Notes under the pieces: generated by a model
Told to the model about the DNA's origin: nothing
Seen by the model: the letters and a program-made list of their open reading frames with translations, nothing else
Databases searched by the model: none
Origin: Lates calcarifer
Lineage: Eukaryota; Chordata; Actinopteri; Centropomidae
Length of the DNA stretch: 64,000 nt
Assembly (NCBI RefSeq): GCF_001640805.2
Contig: NC_066843.1
Span: 10,379,686-10,443,685 of the forward strand
Reading direction: 5' to 3'
Made by a program: the position numbers and the translations under genes
In this document: in pieces, positions 22,324 through 33,980 of the stretch
How the letters are laid out: every line of letters starts with the position of its first letter
How positions within the stretch are numbered: the stretch's first letter is position 1

Positions 22324-23214
22324 TACACACAGGCACACACACGTCATGCCAGCGGGGCCACTGAGTGCAAGTTGCACAGACAGAGGCACTTGTTGGGGAC
22401 ACAAGAGGTGTTTGATAAGAGCTACCCCCCTCTCTCCTCACACACACCACACACACACATACACACACAGGCCTCCCACCCCTTGCATAGCCTGATGGAG
22501 AGTGTGACACAACCCGATGTTGTTCCTGATTTGCTGACCCCAGCAGGCTGACTCACTCTCCGCTGAAGACAGGAAAGTGTTGGCCACTCACTACTGCACT
22601 GAAAGGCTGTGTTTATTTTCTCAACAACTCGGAGGTGAACAAAGATAAAGAGTGAGAAAACATGGGGGAATGATGGAGGTAGTAGGTGGCAAAATAAAAG
22701 CTGGTGAAAGCTACAGGTGGAACACCTGAACTGGTGTGTAGGAATGTGTGTTTGAGCACCATCATACTCACCCCTGAGGGGATGTAGTTGCCGTTGGTCA
22801 TTTCTGGAGAGCTGGGGGTGTGGCGTGAGGAGGGAGACATGCTCAGGTCCACTGCAGGTGGGGTGGGAGTGTCTGTTCGATCGTGAGGGACCACCTGCAC
22901 ACCTGAAATAACACACACACACACACACATATCTGTTAAGATGACCTCTCACCTGGGGGATCTGATACAGGGACACTGCTGTCACTCTTTCCCCTTTTCT
23001 AAAACACACACTTGTGTTTTGTTTTTCATTACTTACCTGTGCGTGGAGAAGCTGGCGAGGCTGGCTCTATCACTGCGGTGCCATCGTCTGCCATGCGGAG
23101 CTGGCGGGCTCGCTTGGGGTGCAGTGGGGAAAGGGGGGGCGAGCGCGCCCCTCTGTCCCGCCCATTGGCCCGCCGAGGGAGCTTAAGGTCCAGGGGTTCG
23201 TCCAGGGACAGCAT
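19586..23214 (-). CDS. glis2: GLI-similar zinc finger transcription factor GLIS2
   Basis: GLIS2 is a Krueppel-like nuclear factor with five C2H2 fingers that binds GLI-type sites; loss of the human gene causes nephronophthisis. Exons in transcript order (+ coordinates): 23214-23037, 22902-22772, 21141-20986, 20884-20751, 20649-20531, 20331-19586. Phases join to a 487-residue protein (human 524). The N-terminus [12 protein letters not shown] matches the human start and fixes the ATG. Fingers: ZF1 C151/C156/H169/H174, ZF2 C185/C190/H206/H210, ZF3 C218/C221/H234/H238, ZF4 C246/C251/H264/H268, ZF5 C276/C281/H294/H298. All zinc ligands are present. ZF1 is split by an intron exactly between its two cysteines. 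The tail is Gly/Pro/Leu/Ser-rich and ends [17 protein letters not shown], almost as in mammals. Teleosts often keep two glis2 copies; I cannot tell a from b here. Confidence 0.97.
20531..20884 (-). CDS. glis2: glis2 exons encoding zinc fingers 1-3
   Basis: Exon 20884-20751 completes finger 1 and holds most of finger 2; exon 20649-20531 finishes finger 2 and holds finger 3 ([17 protein letters not shown]). The wide first finger (C-x4-C) and the C-H-W-E-G-C of finger 2 are typical of the GLI/GLIS/ZIC group. The linker [10 protein letters not shown] replaces the consensus TGEKP between fingers 2 and 3, as in human GLIS2. The last finger exon (from 20331) opens with the consensus GEKPY linker before finger 4. 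Confidence 0.93.
22284..22320 (+). repeat. (AC)n microsatellite in a glis2 intron
   Basis: About 18 AC units, followed by interrupted AC-rich sequence to 22340. A second imperfect AC-rich block lies at 22438-22470. On the glis2 transcript these read as GU-rich. Confidence 0.9.
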
Positions 23215-23238
23215 GACCACAACCCGCTGACCTCCCAC
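23037..23238 (-). CDS. glis2: glis2 exon with the start codon and a short 5' UTR part
   Basis: The coding part is 23214-23037. On the minus strand an acceptor (ttgtgcag) ends at 23239, so the exon probably begins at 23238 and carries 24 untranslated bases before ATG. Consequently the 5' UTR continues in at least one upstream exon, probably the candidate near 39935. The encoded N-terminal 59 residues are basic and Ser/Pro-rich ([17 protein letters not shown]). Confidence 0.75.
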
Positions 23239-24298
23239 CTGCACAAACATCCAATCACAGAGGATCAGAGCTAGGCCAAGTGGGGCCAGTGTAGGAAAAC
23301 TTGCATTTCTTATAAACACACATACAATTAAATGCTACATTCTGCCATCTGCAGAAGACAGATTCTCACACCTGCAATATTTCCCATGTGAAATGCTGCT
23401 GAAAAGTTTCTCACATTCCTCAGTCCCACTGGGTGAGAAATACTCTCAAACAATGGCAAACTGACCACAATTGTAAACTGAAACACTGAGTAAGCCAAAG
23501 AAAAATAAACACACACACACACATAGAGATCTGAGTGACCCCCTCCTCTTTTTCCACGCTGACCTTTACTCACACACTCTTCCTGAGGAATGTCTACAAT
23601 CCAATCCAGATGGTCACCCTCACCGCCAGCCCCTGCTTCACCCTACCCCTTAGCCAGTCACTGGCCCTTGCACCCTGTCACATCACCCGCAACCCAACCC
23701 CACCCCCCACCCCCCCCAACCAGTGTGCACCTTCAGATGCTGTGGACCTTTAAGACCCACCAGCAACCCCCCAGGGTCTTCAAGTCCAGCTGCACCCACT
23801 CAGTCCACCTCCTCCCTCCTCTAAACACACTGACCTCTGGACCCAGCCTCAGGGTTGTGGGCAGGACGGTTCATCTAGCTGTCATTTTGAGTTCCTCAGC
23901 CACCACACTGACCCAGCTTCACCATGTTGTACCATGCAAAGAATTTAGCAAATAAAGACACAACCAAAGACCTATATGAAGCTAAAATGAATTGTTCATG
24001 AATATCATGAGTTTAAATCATATTTAAGGTATCAGAAACAATCATTCAGCAAAATCTCCTGAAGAAATTTTTAAAGTATAGAGTTTCACACAAGCCAGGT
24101 CTTCTCAACTCAAATGTAAATAAATACTGAGTCTATTCTTCATCCAGAATTTACTGCTTCACACATATGGGTGGTGCTAGTACAGTACTGCTGGTTTATA
24201 GCCAAGCTCTCAATTCAACACAATGTGTTAGGGTTCACTGCTCTTTCTCACTAGGCTCACACACAAACGCACAAATCTCCTCAAAGCATTTTCCGTCT

Positions 24299-24299
<1 letters not shown>

Positions 24300-24347
<48 letters not shown>
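24300..24347 (+). repeat. (AC)24 microsatellite
   Basis: One of the longest perfect dinucleotide tracts in the window, inside the glis2 5' intron. Confidence 0.95.
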
Positions 24348-24350
<3 letters not shown>

Positions 24351-27300
24351 GCAGAATGTCCTATATCCCTGCTCGAGTTCATGTAGAACAGCTCCCACTG
24401 TCCATGTAAGGGGTGCACCATGCATACATGCACACAGGGTCATACTTACAGAAGAACACACGTCCACATACAACAACGTAATTAATCAAACTGTAATTTC
24501 AACAAATTCACCCTTCCTCCCTCTCCCTCACACACACATGCCGACACACACTCACAGAAGCCACGGTTGGTAGTGAATGGTGGGCTTTGAGAGCGACTGG
24601 CCAGGGGCCACATGAGAAGCCCTTGTGTCTGGGAGGCACGGAGCAGAGAGGTCACCAGGTTCACCAGCCCAATGAGGGATGGCCACCAGCTCACACACAC
24701 ACATTCATACACGCAGCCGGGGTGGAGGTGGGGGGGCGGGCGATTGGAGTGTGTGTGCAGACTCAATCAGCCATAGATAAGAGGATGATGATACACACAT
24801 GTACTGATAGAAACAGGAACATACTGTATGACCAGACACACAGAGCAGCATTATGGCATTATCAGTAAGATCTCGCCATGCTGGTGCATATAAATATATA
24901 TGTGTGTGTGTGTGTGTATACACTCGTGTTCCTCACTTCTATATTAAGAAACATATTTTTGATTTTTATCTGTTTACAGACCGTTGATGCACACATGACC
25001 CACAAGTCCCCCTTGGTGGCTACTTTAGAATGACACTGAAAACCCTGCAGAAGTACGTGTTATGCTAGGAGAAGGGCATGTTACAGAATTGAGAGAATTA
25101 GAAAAGCTATTTTCCTCAAGCTGCAGCCATAAAGTAACAAAATTGAACACATCACTTCTTCAAAAAATAACTCTCAACTCTTTGATTGATAAACTATAAA
25201 CACAAGCATGTGAGTTAAGTATCATTTAAATAATTTTGCAATTCAACAGCTACAGTAAGGCCCACATGTATTTAAACTGGCCCTTGCGGGTGTATCTGTC
25301 TGTTTTTTTTACTCTTTTAATATTGCCATTGTCTCCTTTGTCCTATATTTTGCTGAATGTATCCAGTTACATATCAATATTGAAGATTATCAGCAAACCC
25401 AAGTGCTGATAAAGGAGGAGTATTACTGGCAGTTGCTCTAATGATCATTTTGACCATAGAGAGTTTGTTATGTGGGTAAACACTGTCATTAGCTGTGAAA
25501 ATAAACATGTTTAGATCTGTAAGAGCGGATGTGATTCTCATTTAGAATGAGCTGCGGTTAATGCCACATCTCTCCTCTGAACTGGGTGGATATGACTAAC
25601 TTGCTGTAACTCCTACAACACGGGCTTGCCAAGTGTTTTTGGCTTTATTGTTTGGCTAAAGTAGCAGAAAATCACCTGTCATCCACTTTAAATGAATAAA
25701 AGCCTTTTACCCTGAGACGCAGACCAGGAATCAGCTTAACCTTTCTACAAATCCTACTCTCATCCACTGCAGGGACAAACAGCAATCTGGCCTCCCATCA
25801 GTGTTATAATCCATGCTATAAAACATAATGAGAAACAGATATGGAACCTCTGGATCCATATAACTATGTATATAAATCAGTTTGGTGACTCTGATCATAT
25901 GATCCCACATCTCTCACTGTGAGACAAGCAGAGAGACACTACAGGGGTCTCCACACACAAAAGCTCTACTCAGGCGGCTGCTCCACGTGCAAAGCATTAC
26001 TATACCTCCATAATGGACTATATAGCTCATCTTTCCAATTTATTAAGCAGGCTTCCATAGCTATCCACAAAACAACAGCCTGTCTCATAAAAATGTGTCT
26101 TTTCCCCCCCTATATATAATAAAGAGCATTCTTGGCGTTTCTCAGCTTGTTGCATGTTGCTGGCAGTATGCCACTATATGTTTTAATTTTGATGGACTTG
26201 CAGGAAAGCTCACACAGGTCTACACCTCTGTGTGTGTGTGAGTAGTCAAAGAACTTTTTGCAAAAAAAAAACAAAAAAACATGACAAACAACATGTCATC
26301 ACTTTAAGCTCTCTTTAGACTTCCAAGAAACTCAGCAGGTCATAAAATATCTCAAAATATACCCAGATACCGCACTAATGTGAGCTCAGCACAGCTCCCG
26401 GTGAATCAGCCCCCATTGTTGGACTTCACTTCAGCCCACCCTCATGATTATTTCTTAGTGGAGAAATAGTAGAGACTGGCTGGGAAGTGACTCACAGTGT
26501 GTGGATCTTGGACTGGAGTTATGGGATCTCGACTACATCCTCCAAACAGCCACGGTCACTGAGAGGGGGTTTGTGGGAAATGTGAGACAAAGAAAAGGGG
26601 CAACTGAGAGACGAAACGATACGGTGAAGGAGAGACTGCAGTGTTCAGTGGTCTGTGTGTGTGCATGCCAGCGCGATATATGTGTGTGTGTGTGTGTGTG
26701 TAAAGCTCAGTGGCGGGTGGCTGTGAAGTTTGGGGAAGGGGTGTTGGCTGGCCCCCATGCAGACTTCCTTGCTTAGCCGTGGGGTCGACAGTCTCTCTGA
26801 AAGGCGGCATTGTCCCTTCTCTGGGCCCTCTTCTCTCTCTCTAGCAGAGTAAACACAGGCTACAGCAGCTGAACGGGAGAGAGAGAGAGAGAAGAGAGGA
26901 GGAAAGGGATGACCAAGGGGGCCATACTGAGGATATAAGAGGGTGAGGAGGAAGCGGAGGAGGAAGAGGAATCCTGAAAGAGATGTTTGTGTGTGTCCTC
27001 TTTAGCAACCCCCTTCACCTATTCCCCTGCGTAACCCTTCCCCACCCGAGTCCTAAATTGCCACCCCACATCCCTTTGATGAGGTATAGGTGTGTGTGTG
27101 TTCAGGGGTGAACATGGGGTAGGGGCTGGAGGGTGTGGGAGAGGTGGGAGTTGGTCGATGAGTGAGATAGCGCGGGAGGGTTAGGGGGCGTGAGGTCAAA
27201 GGAAGGCTATGTGTTTCAGCACCTCCATGCTCCGAGGCAAGGCTCACACAGATCAGCACTGACCCTTAACCATGCTCCAACCAACCGATCTTTTCTCTGA

Positions 27301-28726
27301 CCTGAGGAAATCTGCACTGAGGAGGATCATGTTTCAGCTCAGTCTGCCTGGTCTGACCAGTGCAATAATGAGAGCCAATAAAAAGCATCTGAGAATATCA
27401 AAACTGTGAGGATTAGGATCATTATGTTCCATGGTATAAACTGTATTTTGTAATAGTTTGGTTTCTATGAAGGTTTCAGAGAGCGAGAGTGTGTGTGTGT
27501 GTGACAGAGTGTACACATTTTGTGTGACCCCCCTCTGAGATTGGCTGTAACTTAATCTCCCTCCTGCTGTGACCCTGGGAGGTGGTCTGTAGGAGGTAAG
27601 CCATCTCTCCCCGGGGCTCTTTGCTCTCTTACACACACATACACACACACAAAACTCAGAGAGCGAGGGAGAGAAACAACATGGTGGGAATGGCAGCCTC
27701 TAACAACTAACAGTAGGTATCAGCGTGATTCGGAATGGCTTTAAAAGTGCTTTAATCGTGCTGCAATAACATTTACATGCAGGAGGTAGCAGTTCTTAAA
27801 GACCATGCTGTGATACTACTTGGTATCCTTTTGACTGCATGGATACCTTGAAATTAGTGAGTGCAGATGCCAAGTCATCACTATGTTTATATAACACTAA
27901 GACCAACATATGAACTGAGATAGCAGCACATCACAAAAAGACTCGATCCATTGGCCAATTTCCTGTTTCCATTTTATTTTCTCATGCTGCCGTTTAGCAG
28001 TGATGTGTAAAGACCCATAGTTTGCAGTGTGGGTCATGTCTAGACCTGCTGGTTTTTCCATCCTCCAGGTGGGAAGGACTGGGTCAAAGGTGACTGAATG
28101 AGGTGAGGGTGTGGTGTGACCTCTGACCCCTGACATTTGGGTTCTACATCTGCAACTGAGGCCAAGGAGGAATAAACAAAGCTGGCACGTTTCAAGCAAG
28201 TTTTTGCACACAGTGCTCTGTGAATAATCGGATTTAGGTGATCAAAGCATTTCCATGCTTCAAAGTGAAGCGATTCCCATTTGCAGTTTTTCCTTAATAG
28301 CCAGATTTACAAGGATTCATATCAAAGTCAGACAAGATTAGTAGTAGTCAGAGAAGGACACGATGCAGCAAGTTTCACACATTGGCGCTAACCTCTGACA
28401 AAGACAATTAGAGGAAGGTGAGACAGGTTAATATCCAGTTATTAGTATGTTGGCTTCTGATCCTGAAGACGTGAGAAAACAGGCCCAAAAATGGTCTCTC
28501 CTGTACTCCCCCTTCTGCTGTTGCTGACGTTTCTTGAGGTAATGGCCATGACCACACCTCCGCTGACACATACACACCCGAACCATAGCCCCCGCGTACA
28601 CCCTCCACTCCTCACCCCCTGATGGATCACTCAACACACAAACAACACACACAGCTGAGAGATTTTTTTTCCTGCCTATGTCCTCCTCAGCCAGCCGCCT
28701 CCTCAGACAGGAAACCTCAGTTTCCA

Positions 28727-28749
28727 CTCCTCCTCCTCCTCCTCCTCCT
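28727..28749 (+). repeat. (CTC)n trinucleotide repeat
   Basis: About seven perfect units, within a longer pyrimidine-rich stretch that continues to about 28870. Confidence 0.9.
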
Positions 28750-29834
28750 GCTCTGGGCCTCTCATTCCCTCTTTCTCTTTATCCCTCTGTTCCTTGCTTT
28801 TGTTTTTTACTCACGTTCACCGCTCTGCCTCCTCCTTGACTTTATTCTTCTCTTCCTCTCTCATCTCATTCTTCTCTCATCTACTACTACAGCCCTCGCT
28901 GGTTTTAATGGTACATTAATTACCAAATTAATTCCTTTATTCACACCATTTCTTTGATATTAATTGACATAATAAAGTTGAAGACAAGTTTCAGTAATTT
29001 GGTTTTGTCTTACTGTCAGTCTAAACTTTCCCTTTTTCTCTTCCCCCTGTTGCAAAAAGGCACATAGGATCGCACACAGGATTATGTAATAGCAGCATGC
29101 ATGGTGCCACTGGGGAAGGGCTATTGAGGAAAAAGACAGTTGTTGGAGGGGAGTCACGGCGGCTGCAGTACAGAGACAGAGTGACACGTGCGTTCACATG
29201 CTTCAGCACAGGGCAAAATACGCAACAGACTGCCACTTGTTCTCTCTGAGTTTTAAAAAGACAACAGGGATATATCACTAATAAATTTAAGAGATCGCAA
29301 GTGTGCAAAATGAAGAGATACAGATGCAAAGGGGGGCAGGAAGGGAGAAATCCAAGACAACACATGGAGCAAGGGAGAAAGGAGTGAGTGAAGGAAGGAA
29401 GGAAGCAAAGAAAAAAGAAGGATAGAGGGAGAGAAGGAGGGAAGGAGTGCAACAGGAAGCTTCTCAGCGAGCTACCGATGGCGTGCAGCCAAAGTGTTCA
29501 GACACTGAGGAATTCCATGCAGAGGGCAGGGAGGGAGGGAAGGTGCCAGGAGGGAGGGAGGGAGGCACAGAACCAGGAGGGCGGGTCGCACTTGTGGTTT
29601 GTTGTCAAAGGAGACGGCTACATGAGAAAGGAAGAGCACACGCTTAAAGCGATATCTCTCTGTGGTTGAACATTTTTTGTTTAGGATGCAAAACTTTGGT
29701 ATGAACAATCTGACATTAGTTTTCCCAGATTTCCAAAGGCAACTACTGTGCTCTTTTGCTTTTGTTATGAATTATGGGGACATGTCAATACACAGTTTAG
29801 TAAATGGGAATTTTAAGGGATTTTGAAGGCCATA

Positions 29835-30121
29835 GAACAGAGCTAAAACGATTAATTAGTCAACCAACAGAAAACAAATCTATTTTGATCATTTTGAAAC
29901 TATCCTCCAGTCGAGGATCTGATGTTTTTTTTCAGTTTTGTATCATTATAAATCAAATATCTTTGGACTTCGGACATAACTAGTCATTTGAAGTTGTCAC
30001 CTTGAGCTCTGGGAAATTGTGACTGGGCAATTTTCTGGCATTTATAGACCAAAGGATTAAGTGAGATAGTAATTGTCAGTGTAATCAGTATTGCAATTGA
30101 AATTTGTTGCTGCCCCTACAT
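29835..30121 (+). repeat. Dispersed teleost-type repeat, longest copy in the window
   Basis: The segment runs from gctaaaacgattaattagtc to ttgttgctgcccctaca and contains ctctgggaaattgtgac and atttatagaccaaa. Partial relatives occur near 2540-2720, 12030-12190 and 41720-41815, sharing the ttttc-acatttt-agacc/taaa core. It resembles a very common fish interspersed repeat beginning with a gctgcaac-like motif; I cannot assign a database family. Confidence 0.55.
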
Positions 30122-31195
30122 GCAACATATGAGGATTTTATTGTGGTCTTACAGGCTAAATTAAACATTAGAGGGTGACTGTCAGCATATATTTGAGAAA
30201 AAACACTCCAGCAGACTCTACATCTTAATAGCATCCAGACAGACCTAACAGCAGAACAGCAATTCCACTTAGTCTGCCATATAGTGAGATTAGGCAACGA
30301 ATGATCTATAAAAAGCCATCTGACTGAGATTTCACATTGTGTCAGTAAGCCTTATGGCTTGCTAAACCCAGGATTATCGCACAACACAGTGACCTGACTC
30401 GACTCTTGGTGGCGATGGGGATGGCTGTGGATGAACGGGTGGATGGAAGGATGAAGGTTTTTTTAAGGGAAGCTTGCATTATCAGTACAGGATAATAATG
30501 CTTTTCTTTTGCAAACAAGTGTTTGACTTTACTGGTAAAACTTGCTTCAACACAGAGAACGTCTTCATGCGAAATTCTTTCGATTTGTTTTTCATCCTGC
30601 AATTCATTAGAAGAGGATGCCTCAGGATGCAAATATCGTTGGAAAATCAGTTCTACAATAAAATCAATCTTCTGAACTGTTTTGACAGAACAAATGAAAA
30701 TGAAAATGAAAAGAGAAGAGGCAGGTATGGGGGGGAGCTGCACATTGGCATGAAGCTAGGAAACTTCCCCCCAGCCACAGTCAATTTATTAGACTCCCTA
30801 GTAGCTGCTACATGACATGAACAGTATGTGATCGAGGGCCCACGTGTAGCAACATGTGTTTTGAGCCACTGGTTAGTTTTTCTCCCACTTACTCCCATTC
30901 AAAATCAGATGGGCTGCATACGTTTTTAATTAACTAAAGTTTTAATCTGTACTGTACTATCAGGACAGCAATCGGAGGTAAACAGATGATCCCCCCTGGG
31001 AGGATGACTCAGAGTGTTTAAGCAGTAAACCTACCAAACACTAATGCTTAAGGCACTTCACACAACAGCACTGTAGGCTTTGAAGAGTGGTGAGTAATCT
31101 TACAATAATGTGGGGCATTTCACAACATAGCAGTTTCATAGCGCAGCAAAGGGCAGCAGGAACCAATGAACGCAGCAGGAGGCTTACCACCATCC

Positions 31196-31240
31196 GAGAA
31201 GAGAAGAGAAGAGAAGAGAAGAGAAGAGAAGAGAAGAGAG
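31196..31240 (+). repeat. (GAGAA)8 pentanucleotide tandem repeat
   Basis: Eight perfect GAGAA units from 31196 to 31235, then one imperfect unit. It is purine-only on this strand and lies in the glis2 5' intron. Confidence 0.95.
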
Positions 31241-33935
31241 GAATGTGTTTGTCTTTGCACTCAGGAGATTTGATTGACGTCCCCACCCTGGCTTACTTTG
31301 ACCTCCCACTAACTCTGCCGGGCCTCTTTACCTCCTGCAGTCCACCAAATGCATTCCCTCACTCTTCGTCCCTCATCTTTTTCTCTGCCGTACTTCTATA
31401 TAAACAAAAGCTTGCATGATCCTCCTCAACTCTATTCCCTCTTGACTTCCTCCTCACTTCCTCAGGCCATATCCCCATCGTCCATCATCACTCTCTCTGC
31501 TTCCTCTCCTTCATCAGCCCTTCTCATGTCTCACTCTCTCTCTTTTTTTGCTGTTCTTCCCCCCTCTTTTCAGTCCATTCCTGTGGCCTCTCCCCACAGG
31601 CAGTGATGCAATCCTCCGACTCCTGCGCGCAATCACAGGGTCTGGAGTCGGCTTGCCAGCCAAGCAGGGGCGTCACCACACCACGCTCAGTAGGAAAAGC
31701 AACAGGAGAGGAAAGAAGGGAGGTGGGGGGAAGAAAGAAAAGAAGAAATGAAGCCAATGAGAGAGGGAGGAAAAACAGTCTGAGGCCGTCGGAGTTGGTG
31801 GTGGGTGATAGGGGGAAAAAGTACCGTGATAAAAGTTAACAGCTCTGTTTTACAGTTTGTGCGTATTCACTTTGGGTAAACAAGTTTTTGTTTTGTGTTC
31901 ATGTGGTAAGGTGTTTGCTTTATTGAAAGTACTGGATATCTTTTGAATGAATTTGATCAAACAGCATAACATCCCGGCTCCTTGTCCTCTCATCAGCCCA
32001 CTAACCAGCTGTGTCTGTTTTGCTGGGGTTGCTGGATAGGGTCTGTGTTTCGGAAGTGACGGATCTTTGCTACTCCCACACTAAATGCTGTCATTCCAGC
32101 TGACTCACACCAACATTAGCATTATTCTAACAGCTCGACTCGAACTATGAAATTCTACTGATATTTGAAGAGGTGTAACGGTCAGATCTGGAAGGCCTAT
32201 ACTTAATACTCCAAACAAAAATTTGACTTTTTATCCCATATTTCCTTGCTGGTGCAGTGCAGATGACATGTGTTAGCACTGTGTGTATATTGTGGATATG
32301 CAGTGGTATGCTAATCTCTTTTCACTGTAGAGATGCATGGATGGAAGGTGCGATCTTATCAAACAAAATTCACTTTCAAAGGAGATGGAAAGAGAGATTA
32401 TAGAACTTTACAAAGTTAAGTTTAAAGCTGAAGCCTTGCAATGATTATGTCCAGGTGTGCATGCATGTATACAGACACACACACACAAACACATGCCACA
32501 CACACATAGTCACCGCTGGTTTGTCAGCTCTGCAGAGGCAGACCTCCCCTAAAGGCAGCAGAAATGAGCGCAAGGTGAGGTTAGGAATGCAAAGCACTGG
32601 CACCTGCCTAAATCTTTAAAATACCAGGTTCTCTCAGCAAACACACAGACATATAAAAAAGGCCAATGCTGACCACTCCCTAAAATCCGGGTCAGAGTTT
32701 CAGACTTAGGAGAAATGACTTCATTTACAAACAAAAGACAGAGGTGTTGCTCACCAAAACAAGGATATTACTAAATATCCACCACAGCTCTAAGCTCATT
32801 TGAGTGTACAAAGCAGCTGTGGTTGAACTCAACAGAAGATGTCTGTATTCCCTCACTGGTGAAAACCCAGCACCAGTTCTAAGCCACTGGGTAGGAGGGA
32901 ATGGGAGGAGGTCCAGAAACCTCTCTTTCTCTCTCCTTTCTTGTTTCTTCTTTCTCTCCCCCTCTCTCCCACACACTTAACAGCAGGCTGAGGGCAGATT
33001 AATAGGGGTGACATGCGCATGGAAACTGTGGCACGATAAGCAGCAAACCCAAGCTATATTTCAGCACCAGTTGCTGGGGCCAATGTGGTCTGTCCTTCCA
33101 ATGACAGCTTCAAGGATTGGGGTAAGAAGTATGGGGCCACACAGTACAAGCACACATAAACACACTGACTGTACAGCCCTTGTGTACAACCGTACAGATG
33201 CGGATACGTGTATAAGCACACACACACTAGTGCGCAGCATGCTGGCTGTGTGTTGTAGAGTTCAGACCAGTTCAGAGAGTTGTGGTACCGCTCCAGCTAT
33301 GGGAGGGGTGCGCCTGTCTCACAGTCATTTCCTGGATGGGGATATTATGGCACCACACGCATGAGAAACAAACCCCTTATGCCTTTATACACTGACCCCA
33401 GCCACTCTCATTTGCTTGCAACTCAATAAGCCAACGGCGCATAGTGAACTCCCTGGGAAGCCAGTCTTCTTATTCAATAGCTGAGGTAATATGATCCCAA
33501 CAACAGTTTTATGCAACACGGCCTCTGGGAGGCTGGGGGTAAAGTGTGGGGTGGGGTGGTGGGTGCTCTCTTTATCGCTGCGCAGTGTAGCTGAGGTCTA
33601 TCAGACATGTCTGCAGTGTCATAACTTTTCTACTGCTTCGCGCCAGAATTCCTGGATGGCCACTCCCTGTCCCTGGGTGACACCTATGCAACAGCCATGC
33701 TGCACAGGGGAGAGTCGAGAAGGGGGGTATAAGGGGTGGAGGCACACAGAGCCAGATGTGCTCTGGTACAGAGAATGTCTCCATCTATATGTGTGTGTGT
33801 AAGTGTGTTTATGTAGAGAGGAGGAACAGGGCAGGGGCTCAGCTTCCAAAACCAAAGCATATTGAAAGGAGAAGAAAACAGGAAGAGGGAGAAATACAAA
33901 ACAGCAGAGAGCAATTAGCAGATAAAGTGACGTGA

Positions 33936-33966
<31 letters not shown>

Positions 33967-33980
33967 TGTGTGTGTGTGTT
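33936..33980 (+). repeat. Interrupted (GT)n microsatellite
   Basis: Two (TG)n blocks separated by a single GG interruption at 33959-33960. A 12-base C-run follows at 34043-34054. Confidence 0.93.

Noticed and set aside
22422..23009. 195-codon minus-strand frame over a glis2 exon
   Set aside because: It reads through intron and microsatellite (VCVCVC); only 22772-22902 in that region is real glis2 coding sequence.
24300..24347. CRISPR-like regular repetition
   Set aside because: This and the other tandem tracts are simple microsatellites without spacers, in a vertebrate genome.
28622..28957. 111-codon Leu-rich frame that looks like a membrane protein
   Set aside because: The hydrophobicity comes from the (CTC)n and other pyrimidine-rich DNA; there are no splice sites or homologue.
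29388..29669. 93-codon Lys/Arg/Glu/Gly-rich frame
   Set aside because: It is a translation of the purine-rich (AGGG)n/(GAAG)n DNA, not a gene.
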